A stretch of DNA of 19,558 bases from JACRCE01 sp038043305 (GTDB taxonomy: Bacteria > Desulfobacterota > GWC2-55-46), in contig JBBTCG010000082.1 in NCBI GenBank assembly GCA_038043305.1, positions 1 to 19,558 on the forward strand. Reading direction: 5' to 3'. Under the pieces are notes generated by a model, which was not told where the DNA came from, searched no databases, and saw only the letters and a list, made by a program, of their open reading frames with translations. The position numbers were made by a program, and so were the translations under genes. The number at the start of each line of letters is the position of its first letter. The first letter of the stretch is position 1. Shown in pieces: positions 13,590 through 19,558 of the stretch.

Positions 13590-13958
13590 CTACAGCACCT
13601 CAGGGGCAAGCGAGACTATCTTCATAAACTTTCTTGCGCGAAGCTCCCTTGCGACCGGGCCGAATATCCTTGTGCCGAGCGGCTCGTTGTCCTTGGTTAT
13701 CAACACGACCGAATTGTCGTCAAAGCGTATATAGGAGCCGTCGTTCCTGCGCGTCTCCTTGACGGTACGCACCACGACGGCGCGCACGACGTCGCCCTTC
13801 TTGACCTTCGTATCGAAGATCGCCTCTTTTACGTTAACGACTACAACGTCGCCTATATCGGCGGTCAGCTTGTTTGAAGCGCCTACGACCTTGATGCAGG
13901 AGACCTTTTTGGCGCCGGAGTTGTCCGCAACTCCCATGATGCTGCGCATCTGTATCAT
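13590..13958 (-). CDS. rplN: Large-subunit ribosomal protein L14
   Basis: L14 lies at the subunit interface of the 50S and forms bridges with 16S rRNA. The 122-aa protein starts MIQMRSIMGVADNSGAKKVSCIKV and has the family pattern VKEAIFDTKVKKGDVVRAVVVRT and NDGSYIRFDDNSVVLI, ending MKIVSLAPEVL. Its length is exactly the usual 122. The ATG overlaps the rpsQ stop (ATGA), with GGAGAAAG upstream. Confidence 0.98.
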   Translation of the reverse strand: MIQMRSIMGVADNSGAKKVSCIKVVGASNKLTADIGDVVVVNVKEAIFDTKVKKGDVVRAVVVRTVKETRRNDGSYIRFDDNSVVLITKDNEPLGTRIFGPVARELRARKFMKIVSLAPEVL

Positions 13959-14218
13959 TTTGCTTTCTCCAGTATTTCTTTAAGGCGCCAACACTTGGTT
14001 TTGCTCAAGGGGCGCGTCGAAATTATCGTCACCTTGTCGCCGGTCTTAGACTCGTTCTTTTCGTCATGCACCGCGTAGTTGACGCTTCTCTTGACGTACT
14101 TTCCGTAAAACGGGTGCTTGGTAATAGTGTCTATGGAGACAAGCACCGTCTTTGCCATGCCGCCGCTCCTTACCACGTTGCCGATAAGGGTCTTTCTGTC
14201 CACTCTTTCAACCGCCAT
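13955..14218 (-). CDS. rpsQ: Small-subunit ribosomal protein S17
   Basis: S17 is a primary 16S rRNA binder of the 30S body. From the ATG at 14218 the protein is 87 aa: MAVERVDRKTLIGNVVRSGGMAKTVLVSI, then KHPFYGKYVKRSVNYAVHDEKNESKTGDKVTI and STRPLSKTKCWRL, an OB-fold of normal length. A TTG at 14248 in the same frame would run into rpmC and lacks family similarity; GGAG lies 11 nt before the chosen ATG. It overlaps rplN by 4 nt. Confidence 0.97.
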   Translation of the reverse strand: MAVERVDRKTLIGNVVRSGGMAKTVLVSIDTITKHPFYGKYVKRSVNYAVHDEKNESKTGDKVTIISTRPLSKTKCWRLKEILEKAK

Positions 14219-14222
14219 CTGA

Positions 14223-14417
14223 TTACGCGCTCCTTTCCTTCTCGGCAATCACCGTCTTGATCTTCGCAATGTCCCTGCGTACAATACGCAGCTTTAGGGG
14301 ATTTTCAAGCTGGTTGGTGGCATGACGCATCCTAAGGTTAAACATCTCCTTCTGAAGCTCCGCCTCCTTTGCCTTTATCTCGCCTATCGCCATTTCCCTG
14401 AGTTCCGTTGCCTTCAT
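14223..14417 (-). CDS. rpmC: Large-subunit ribosomal protein L29
   Basis: L29 is a small helical protein at the 50S tunnel exit that helps bind the signal recognition particle and trigger factor. The 64-aa sequence is a two-helix hairpin: MKATELREMAIGEIKAKEAEL, then EMFNLRMRHATNQLENPLKLRIVRRDIAKIKTVIAEKE. The length is typical. AAGGG precedes the ATG. It sits between rplP and rpsQ as usual; 4 nt separate its stop from the rpsQ start. Confidence 0.97.
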   Translation of the reverse strand: MKATELREMAIGEIKAKEAELQKEMFNLRMRHATNQLENPLKLRIVRRDIAKIKTVIAEKERSA

Positions 14418-14487
14418 ATCCGATACCCTTTATTCCGTTAGTAGCTCATCTCTCCGCTGTCCTTACTGACGCGGCCGCTATCGTGAA

Positions 14488-14901
14488 TCAAACTATCTCT
14501 CTTTGTATGAACTTCGTGGGGATCGAAATCTTATGAGCCGCGAGCCTGAAGGCCTCTTTTGCGATGGCATCGGTTACGCCCTCCATCTCATAGAGGATCC
14601 TGCCCGGCTTTATCACCGCTACCCAGTCCTCAGGGCTGCCTTTTCCGCTTCCCATTCTCGTCTCGGCCGGTTTCTTGGTCACGGGCTTATCAGGGAAGAC
14701 GCGAACCCATATCTTGCCGCCCCTTTTTATGAAACGGGTCATGGCTATACGCGCGGCCTCTATCTGCCTTGTCGAAAGCCAGCCGCACTCGGTGGCCTGC
14801 AACCCATAGTTCCCAAAGCTCAGGGAGGAGCCTCTCTGTGCCAGCCCCCTCCTCTTGCCTCTCTGCTGTTTCCTGAATTTTACCTTCTTTGGTATTAACA
14901 T
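14488..14901 (-). CDS. rplP: Large-subunit ribosomal protein L16
   Basis: L16 organises the aminoacyl-tRNA site of the 50S subunit. The 137-aa protein begins MLIPKKVKFRKQQRGKRRG and includes YGLQATECGWLSTRQIEAARIAMTR, KIWVRVFPDKPVTKKPAETRMGSGKGSPEDWVAV and the C-terminal KISIPTKFIQRE. The length equals the family norm (about 137). AGGAACC lies before the ATG. A 147-nt spacer with a small hairpin separates it from rpsC. Confidence 0.98.
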   Translation of the reverse strand: MLIPKKVKFRKQQRGKRRGLAQRGSSLSFGNYGLQATECGWLSTRQIEAARIAMTRFIKRGGKIWVRVFPDKPVTKKPAETRMGSGKGSPEDWVAVIKPGRILYEMEGVTDAIAKEAFRLAAHKISIPTKFIQREIV

Positions 14902-14965
14902 GTTATCGGTTCCTAACGCCTGAATATTATCGCCTTTTACGGCTATATATGACTAATCAAGGCCA

Positions 14966-14990
14966 ACTTAGTTGCTTAGGAAAACTAAGT
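14966..14990. repeat. Hairpin in the rpsC-rplP spacer
   Basis: ACTTAGTT (14966-14973) pairs with AACTAAGT (14983-14990) around a 9-nt loop containing CTTAGG. It lies in the middle of a 147-nt gap that is unusually wide for rpsC-rplP. It may be a short dispersed palindrome or an RNA processing site. No T-tract follows on the minus strand that would make a clear terminator. Confidence 0.35.
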
Positions 14991-15048
14991 AACATAAGTC
15001 TCGCCGGATTGCACCCATCTACCACCAATCAAAGCCATCAGCCCTGAA

Positions 15049-15711
15049 CTATTGCTGGATTGCGGCCTCCTCAGCGGCCATCGGTCTCTGGGCAACCTCT
15101 CCCTTGTATATTATCACCTTCACGCCGATGATCCCGAAGGTCGTTTTCGACTCGGCCACTCCGTAGTCAATGTCGGCGCGCAGCGTATGCAGCGGAACCC
15201 TGCCCTCCCTGTACCACTCGGAGCGCGCAATCTCAGCCCCGCCGAGCCTGCCGGCGCACATAATCTTAATGCCCTTTGCGCCCATCCTCAGCGCCGAGGT
15301 TACCGCCTTTTTCATGGCCCTCCTGAAGGAAACCCTTCTTTCAAGCTGCAAGGCCACGTTCTCGGCGACAAGCTGTGCGTCGGTATCGGCCTTCCTTACC
15401 TCGACTATTTCAAGATCAACCGCCCTGCCCGTAAGCTTGGCAAGCTCCTTCTTCATCACGTCAATCTCGGAGCCTCTCTTGCCTATTACTATGCCCGGCC
15501 TTGCCGTGCGTATAATCACCTTTACGTTATTGGCGGTGCGCTCTATCTCGATCTTTGATATGCCGGCGTGGAAGAGCTTCTTCTTCACGAACAGCCTGAG
15601 CTTCAAATCCTCGTGAACGAACTCCGCGTAATTTTTCTCGCTGTACCAGCGTGAATCCCATCCCTTTGATATGCCGAGCCTGAAACCTATTGGATGAACT
15701 TTCTGACCCAA
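15049..15711 (-). CDS. rpsC: Small-subunit ribosomal protein S3
   Basis: S3 lines the mRNA entry of the 30S subunit and has helicase-related basic residues. The 220-aa protein has GQKVHPIGFRLGISKGWDSRWY, the KH domain with the VIGKRGSEID loop (G-x-x-G type), and the C-terminal domain RRVSFRRAMKKAVTSALRMGAKGIKIMCAGRLGGAEIARSEWYREGRVPLHTLRADIDY. The start is TTG at 15711, with GGAGG 7 nt upstream, and gives the canonical GQKVHP N-terminus. A longer upstream frame (start at 15771) adds 20 residues unlike S3. Confidence 0.98.
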   Translation of the reverse strand: MGQKVHPIGFRLGISKGWDSRWYSEKNYAEFVHEDLKLRLFVKKKLFHAGISKIEIERTANNVKVIIRTARPGIVIGKRGSEIDVMKKELAKLTGRAVDLEIVEVRKADTDAQLVAENVALQLERRVSFRRAMKKAVTSALRMGAKGIKIMCAGRLGGAEIARSEWYREGRVPLHTLRADIDYGVAESKTTFGIIGVKVIIYKGEVAQRPMAAEEAAIQQ

Positions 15712-15811
15712 AAAACTACCTCCGTTTAATATAACCGTCTCTTTGCCGCCTGAGTGCCTCAAAAGCCGCAACCTGCCTCAGAAGCCGCTGCTTGCCGGAT
15801 TTGACGCCGGA

Positions 15812-16144
15812 TTACTTCTCGTCCACCACTATCGTTACGTGGCTTGAGCGCTTGCGTATCATCGCGCCCCTGCCCATTGCCTTTGAATGGGTGCGCTTCA
15901 TCACCGGGCCCGGATCAACGTAAGCCGTCTTGACGTAGAGCTTGTCAACGTCGGCCTTCGCGTTGTTCTCTGCATTGGCAACGGCGCTCTTTACCACCTT
16001 TGTAATGTCCCTGCTGACCGCCTTTGCGTTGAAGGACAGTATCGCAAGGGCGTCTTCAATCTTTTTGCCCCTTATAAGATCAACCACCAGCCTCGCCTTC
16101 TGCGGAGAGACCTTCATGTATTTTGATATTGCCTTGGTTTCCAT
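15812..16144 (-). CDS. rplV: Large-subunit ribosomal protein L22
   Basis: L22 reaches into the nascent-peptide tunnel and is a site of macrolide resistance changes. The 110-aa protein shows SKYMKVSPQKARLVVDLIRGKKIEDALAIL, KVVKSAVANAENN, and the beta-hairpin region VKTAYVDPGPVMKRTHSKAMGRGAMIRKRSSHVTIVV. The length equals the family norm. AAGGAT precedes the ATG. It lies between rpsS and rpsC as in the S10 operon. Confidence 0.98.
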   Translation of the reverse strand: METKAISKYMKVSPQKARLVVDLIRGKKIEDALAILSFNAKAVSRDITKVVKSAVANAENNAKADVDKLYVKTAYVDPGPVMKRTHSKAMGRGAMIRKRSSHVTIVVDEK

Positions 16145-16225
16145 CGGTTTATCCTTATTATCTTTAATGCTTATTCGACGCCCGCCTTAACCGCGTGGTC
16201 AAAGGCGACGCCTTGAGCGCTATTG

Positions 16226-16513
16226 CTAACCCTTTGCCCCGGGCATCTTGGCCTTTTTAATGCCGGAGTGTCCGTAGAAGGTGCGCGTCGGAGAAAACTC
16301 TCCGAGCTTATGACCGACCATGTTCTCGGTAACGAACACCGGGATGAACTTTTTTCCGTTATGCACGGCAATGGTGAAGCCGACCATCTCAGGCGCTATC
16401 ATTGACCTTCTTGACCAGGTCTTTATGACCTTTCTCGCCTTCGCGTCAGTCGCCGCGTTTATCTTTTCCATCAAATGCCCGTCAATAAAAGGGCCTTTCT
16501 TTACCGAACGCAC
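16226..16513 (-). CDS. rpsS: Small-subunit ribosomal protein S19
   Basis: S19 lies on the 30S head with S13. The 95-aa sequence has RSVKKGPFIDGHLMEKI, WSRRSMIAPEMVGFTIAVHNGKKFIPVFVTENMVGHKLGEFSPTRTF and GHSGIKKAKMPGAKG. Start codon is GTG at 16513, with GGAGG 9 nt upstream overlapping the end of rplB. Only 3 nt separate it from rplB, so coupling is likely. Confidence 0.98.
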   Translation of the reverse strand: MRSVKKGPFIDGHLMEKINAATDAKARKVIKTWSRRSMIAPEMVGFTIAVHNGKKFIPVFVTENMVGHKLGEFSPTRTFYGHSGIKKAKMPGAKG

Positions 16514-16516
16514 CGT

Positions 16517-17338
16517 TTACTTCCTCCTGGTTATGATATACTTATTAGACTCCGTACGCCTTCTTGTCTTATAACCCTTTGTCGGAACGCCCCACGGGTT
16601 TGAAGGATGGTTGCCGCCCTTGCTCTTTCCCTCGCCGCCGCCGTGCGGATGGTCAACCGGGTTCATGGCAACGCCCCTGACCCTCGGAGACCTTCCAAGC
16701 CAGCGCGACCTGCCCGCCTTGCCTATGGTAACGTTCTCATGGTCGAGGTTGCCCACCTGACCTACCGTTGCGTAGCAATCTTGAAGAACAAGCCTCACCT
16801 CGTTGGACGGGAGCTTTAGGGTTGCGTAGCTTCCTTCCTTTGCCATGAGCTGCGCGTATGCGCCGGCGGTCCTCGCAAGCTGACCGCCCTTGCCAATCTT
16901 CATCTCTATGTTGTGTATGAACGAACCTACCGGAATGGCCTTTATAGGCAACGCGTTGCCGGGCTTTATGTCGGAGTCAGGGCCTGCGACCACCACATCG
17001 CCCACATTGAGACCAAGCGGGGCTATGATATATCTCTTCTCCCCGTCGGCATAGTTGAGTAGCGCGATGTTTGAAGTCCTGTTCGGGTCGTACTCTATGG
17101 TCGCAACCGTCGCCGGTACGCCGCGCTTGTCCCTCTTAAAATCAATAAGCCTCAGAAGCCTCTTATGTCCGCCGCTTATCCAGCGCACCGTAATCCTGCC
17201 AAGGTTATTCCTGCCGCCGGTTCTCTTACGCGGCACGGTAAGCGAGCGCTCAGGCCGTTTCTTGGCCAACCCCTCGAACACGAGGGTGGTTTTTGTTCTA
17301 TTTGAAGGCGACGTCGGTTTATAACTTTTTACTGGCAT
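16517..17338 (-). CDS. rplB: Large-subunit ribosomal protein L2
   Basis: L2 is a core 50S protein needed for subunit joining and peptidyl-transferase activity. The 273-aa protein has the OB-fold and SH3-like domains: GRNNLGRITVRWISGGHKRLLRLIDFKRDK, then VGQVGNLDHENVTIGKAGRSRWLGRSPRVRGVAMNPVDHPHGGGEGKSKGGNHPSNPWG. The DHPHGGGEG loop carries the histidine important for activity (E. coli His229). Length is normal (about 274). Confidence 0.99.
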   Translation of the reverse strand: MPVKSYKPTSPSNRTKTTLVFEGLAKKRPERSLTVPRKRTGGRNNLGRITVRWISGGHKRLLRLIDFKRDKRGVPATVATIEYDPNRTSNIALLNYADGEKRYIIAPLGLNVGDVVVAGPDSDIKPGNALPIKAIPVGSFIHNIEMKIGKGGQLARTAGAYAQLMAKEGSYATLKLPSNEVRLVLQDCYATVGQVGNLDHENVTIGKAGRSRWLGRSPRVRGVAMNPVDHPHGGGEGKSKGGNHPSNPWGVPTKGYKTRRRTESNKYIITRRK

Positions 17339-17410
17339 CTCTTTTTCCTTGACCTTACTTGATGTTTCAATCTACGCCCTCGTGCGGGGCAACGCGGCCA
17401 CAGCACGATC

Positions 17411-17701
17411 CTATACGCCCGCGAACAGCTCTATCTTGTCGCCCTCTTTGAGCGTTACATACGCCTTTTTCCTCGTGGAGGTCTGTCCCGCGTACTTGCC
17501 CATCTTCTTCAACTTTCCGGGCACCCTTTGAGTGTTGACGCTTATGACCTTTACGTTAAACGCCTTTTCAACCGACTCTTTTACTTCCTTCTTGTTAGCG
17601 GTAAGCTCGACCCAGAACACGACCTTGTTGCCGTCGGCAACGGCCGCCGTGCTCTTTTCGGTTATTACCGGCGATTTTATGATTGAATATATGTCTTTCA
17701 T
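17411..17701 (-). CDS. rplW: Large-subunit ribosomal protein L23
   Basis: L23 at the tunnel exit is the docking point for trigger factor and the signal recognition particle. The 96-aa protein starts DIYSIIKSPVITEKSTAAV, includes VFWVELTANKKEVKESVEKAFNVKVISVNTQRVPGKLKKMGKYAGQTSTRKKAYVTLKEGDKIELF, and is the usual length. AGAGG precedes the ATG. It lies between rplD and rplB as in the S10 operon. Confidence 0.98.
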   Translation of the reverse strand: MKDIYSIIKSPVITEKSTAAVADGNKVVFWVELTANKKEVKESVEKAFNVKVISVNTQRVPGKLKKMGKYAGQTSTRKKAYVTLKEGDKIELFAGV

Positions 17702-17754
17702 ATTGGCTGCCTCTTGTTATTTAAGTTGTCTCTATCAGACCTCTGTGCGTCTCC

Positions 17755-18372
17755 TTACTGAAAACTAGCCTCGATCTTCTCAGCAGCGGCCTTTGTCATA
17801 ACGAGGTTGTCGTAATTGAGCACGTCATAGACGTTAACCCCGGCTGAATCCAGCACCTTAAAGTCCTTGAGATTCCTTGCCGCAAGGATGAAGTTCGGCT
17901 CCTGTCCGGCAACTACTATAAGGGCGTTCGTGAGCTTGGCTTTTTTCAGCAACTCCACCGCCTGCTTGGTCTTTGGCTGACCTATCTCAATTGAATCGAA
18001 TATCTTGAGGCTCCCGTCCTTTGCCTTCATGCTCAGGGCCGACTTGAGCGCCTCTTTTTTAACCTTCTTTGGCACGTCATAGGAATAGTCCCTCGGCCTT
18101 GGCCCGAAGACCGTGCCGCCGTGCCGCCAGAGCGGGCTTCTTATGGAACCTGCCCTTGCCCTGCCGGTACCCTTCTGCTTCCAGGGCTTTGACCCGCCGC
18201 CGCTCACAAGACCCTTGGTCTTGGTGCATGCGGTTCCGGCCCTTCTGTTGGCAAGCTGCATCTTGACGACCTCATAGAAGAGCCCCTCGTTTACAGCAAC
18301 GCCGTACACTTCGTCCTTGAGGTTTATCTCGGATATCTTCTGAGCGTCGTTATTCAGGAGTTCTATCTTCAT
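17755..18372 (-). CDS. rplD: Large-subunit ribosomal protein L4
   Basis: L4 reaches the nascent-peptide tunnel with a long loop and in E. coli represses the S10 operon. The 205-aa sequence includes the loop region KTKGLVSGGGSKPWKQKGTGRARAGSIRSPLWRHGGTVFGPRPRDYSYDVPKKVKKEALKSALSMK. The later half (TNALIVVAGQEPNF, VLDSAGVNVYDVLNYDNLVMTKAA) fits the family. Length is normal. AAGGG precedes the ATG. Confidence 0.98.
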   Translation of the reverse strand: MKIELLNNDAQKISEINLKDEVYGVAVNEGLFYEVVKMQLANRRAGTACTKTKGLVSGGGSKPWKQKGTGRARAGSIRSPLWRHGGTVFGPRPRDYSYDVPKKVKKEALKSALSMKAKDGSLKIFDSIEIGQPKTKQAVELLKKAKLTNALIVVAGQEPNFILAARNLKDFKVLDSAGVNVYDVLNYDNLVMTKAAAEKIEASFQ

Positions 18373-18414
18373 TTTGAAAACCCTTGCATAGTTTCGTTAA
18401 CACGGCTCGCCCTA

Positions 18415-19056
18415 TTACTTAGCCGTCTTTTTCATCGCCTTTTTTATGAACATCACGCTGTTGATCGGCCCCGGAACCGCTCCGTTTATGAGGATTACGT
18501 TCTCCTCCGGCCTGATGCCAACGACCTTGATGTTCTGCACGGTAACGAGCCTGTCTCCCATGTGCCCGGCCATCCTCATGCCCTTATATACCCTTGACGG
18601 GTCTGAGCTTGAGCCGATTGATCCCGGCGCCCTGTTGTGCATGCTGCCGTGCGACCCGCCGCCGCCGCTGAAGTTATGCCTCTTCATCGAGCCTTGAAAG
18701 CCTTTGCCCTTTGACCTGCCGCGAACGTCAACGTAATCGCCGACCTTGAAAAGCTCTGAGCAGTTGAGCGCCTGACCCGGCTTGTATTCGTCAAGTCCCG
18801 TGCCTTTGACCTCTGAAAGATGATAAAAGCAAGGTGTGCCTGACTTCTTGAAATGCCCCTTCATGGGGTTTGTTGCCCGCTTTTCCTTCTTCTCTATAAG
18901 GCCGAGCTGAAGCGCCTCATACCCGTCGCGCTCCTTGGTCTTTTTCTGAACCACGCGGCAGGTGGCGCTGCTTACCACGGTAACGGGAAGCACGGCCCCG
19001 TTCTCCGAGTATATCTGCGTCATCCCAAGCTTTTTTCCAAGTATTCCTTCTATCAT
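18415..19056 (-). CDS. rplC: Large-subunit ribosomal protein L3
   Basis: L3 is an early 50S assembly protein whose long loop nears the peptidyl-transferase centre. The 213-aa protein begins MIEGILGKKLGMTQIYSENG and carries SKGKGFQGSMKRHNFSGGGGSHGSMHNRAPGSIG and GMRMAGHMGDRLVTVQNIKVVGI, matching the family. Length is normal (about 210). The ATG follows an AAGG site. It sits 48 nt after rpsJ. Confidence 0.98.
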   Translation of the reverse strand: MIEGILGKKLGMTQIYSENGAVLPVTVVSSATCRVVQKKTKERDGYEALQLGLIEKKEKRATNPMKGHFKKSGTPCFYHLSEVKGTGLDEYKPGQALNCSELFKVGDYVDVRGRSKGKGFQGSMKRHNFSGGGGSHGSMHNRAPGSIGSSSDPSRVYKGMRMAGHMGDRLVTVQNIKVVGIRPEENVILINGAVPGPINSVMFIKKAMKKTAK

Positions 19057-19104
19057 AAGTAATAGCCTTTTTACTTTTTATGTGGTACGGGGCAAGCCAT
19101 CGCC

Positions 19105-19416
19105 CTAATCAAGCTTTATCTCCACGTCAACGCCCGCCGGCAGATCAAGCTTCATAAGCGCGTCAACCGTGCCCTGCGAAGGCTCCATTATATCCATGAG
19201 CCTCTTATGAGTCCGTATCTCGAACTGCTCCCTGCTCTTCTTGTCAACATGCGGGGAACGGAGAACGCAAAACTTATTGATGCGCGTGGGGAGCGGTATA
19301 GGCCCGATTATCCTCGCGCCGGTTCTCTTTGCCGTGTCGGCAATCTCCTTTACGGACTTGTCGAGCAGCCTGTGATCAAACGCCTTTAACCTGATTCTGA
19401 TCTTCTGATTTTCCAC
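19105..19416 (-). CDS. rpsJ: Small-subunit ribosomal protein S10
   Basis: S10 lies on the 30S head and is also the partner of NusB in transcription antitermination. From the GTG at 19416 the protein is 103 aa, exactly the usual length: ENQKIRIRLKAFDHRLLDKSV, RTGARIIGPIPLPTRINKFCVLRSPHVDKKSREQFEIRTHKRLMDIMEP, DLPAGVDVEIKL. I prefer this GTG, with GGAG about 8 nt upstream, over an upstream start at 19473 that adds 19 residues without family similarity. It is the first gene of the S10 block, 86 nt after tuf. Confidence 0.98.
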   Translation of the reverse strand: MENQKIRIRLKAFDHRLLDKSVKEIADTAKRTGARIIGPIPLPTRINKFCVLRSPHVDKKSREQFEIRTHKRLMDIMEPSQGTVDALMKLDLPAGVDVEIKLD

Positions 19417-19502
19417 CCTTATGACTCCATTGACACCGCAATCGGTATCTTCGTTATTACTCAACCCGCCCAATTTCCTGTATATCGTCAGATCGGCAGT
19501 GT

Positions 19503-19558
19503 TTACGCCAGTATCTTCGTTACCACGCCCGCGCCGACCGTTCTGCCGCCCTCGCGGA
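19503..19558 (-). CDS. tuf: Elongation factor Tu, C-terminal end (partial)
   Basis: Reading in from the right edge on the minus strand gives REGGRTVGAGVVTKILA and a TAA stop, the conserved C-terminus of EF-Tu domain 3. EF-Tu delivers aminoacyl-tRNA to the ribosome as a GTP complex. Only the last 17 residues are inside the window; the rest lies beyond its edge. A tuf gene directly before rpsJ is the standard str-to-S10 junction. Confidence 0.95.
   Translation of the reverse strand, partial: REGGRTVGAGVVTKILA

Overview
The window is almost entirely one minus-strand array of translation genes: the bacterial S10, spc and alpha ribosomal-protein operons fused end to end. In transcription order (right to left) it runs tuf (3' end only), rpsJ, rplC, rplD, rplW, rplB, rpsS, rplV, rpsC, rplP, rpmC, rpsQ, rplN, rplX, rplE, rpsN, rpsH, rplF, rplR, rpsE, rpmD, rplO, secY, adk, map, infA, rpmJ, rpsM, rpsK, rpsD, rpoA, rplQ. 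An HU-family gene follows, then a very strong hairpin terminator (2085-2180). Beyond the terminator lies a secreted D-aminoacylase-like amidohydrolase on the same strand, and the left 546 bases carry no gene, only palindromic repeat material.

The organism is a bacterium. Gene order (adk-map-infA-rpmJ between secY and rpsM, tuf directly before rpsJ), the RpoA sequence, and the presence of zinc-ribbon versions of S4, S14, L24, L36 and adenylate kinase suggest an uncultured deltaproteobacterium (Desulfobacterota) or Nitrospirota relative. This placement is inference from protein feel and synteny, not from a search. Ten of the 34 genes start with TTG or GTG, and infA uses only AUA for Ile and only AGG for Arg.

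How the genes work together: the r-proteins build both ribosomal subunits, infA starts translation, map trims the initiator Met, tuf delivers aminoacyl-tRNA, rpoA gives the RNA polymerase alpha subunit, and secY forms the export channel. Adenylate kinase balances adenylate pools. HU probably shares the transcript of rplQ, which lies only 30 nt upstream.

No new protein system is visible. What is unusual is the non-coding fabric of the operon. Several intergenic gaps are expanded to 100-270 bp, and at least three hold repeat-like insertions: a 171-bp element with 14-bp terminal inverted repeats between rplN and rplX, a 142-bp imperfect palindrome flanked by a short direct repeat between rpoA and rplQ, and a REP-like hairpin abutting the rplR stop. 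Related 18-nt palindromes also bracket the amidohydrolase gene. Small non-autonomous elements therefore seem to have colonised an essential, highly expressed operon. Other points of note are a divergent L17 with an Ala/Lys-rich tail, and an amidohydrolase lacking the usual HxH metal motif.
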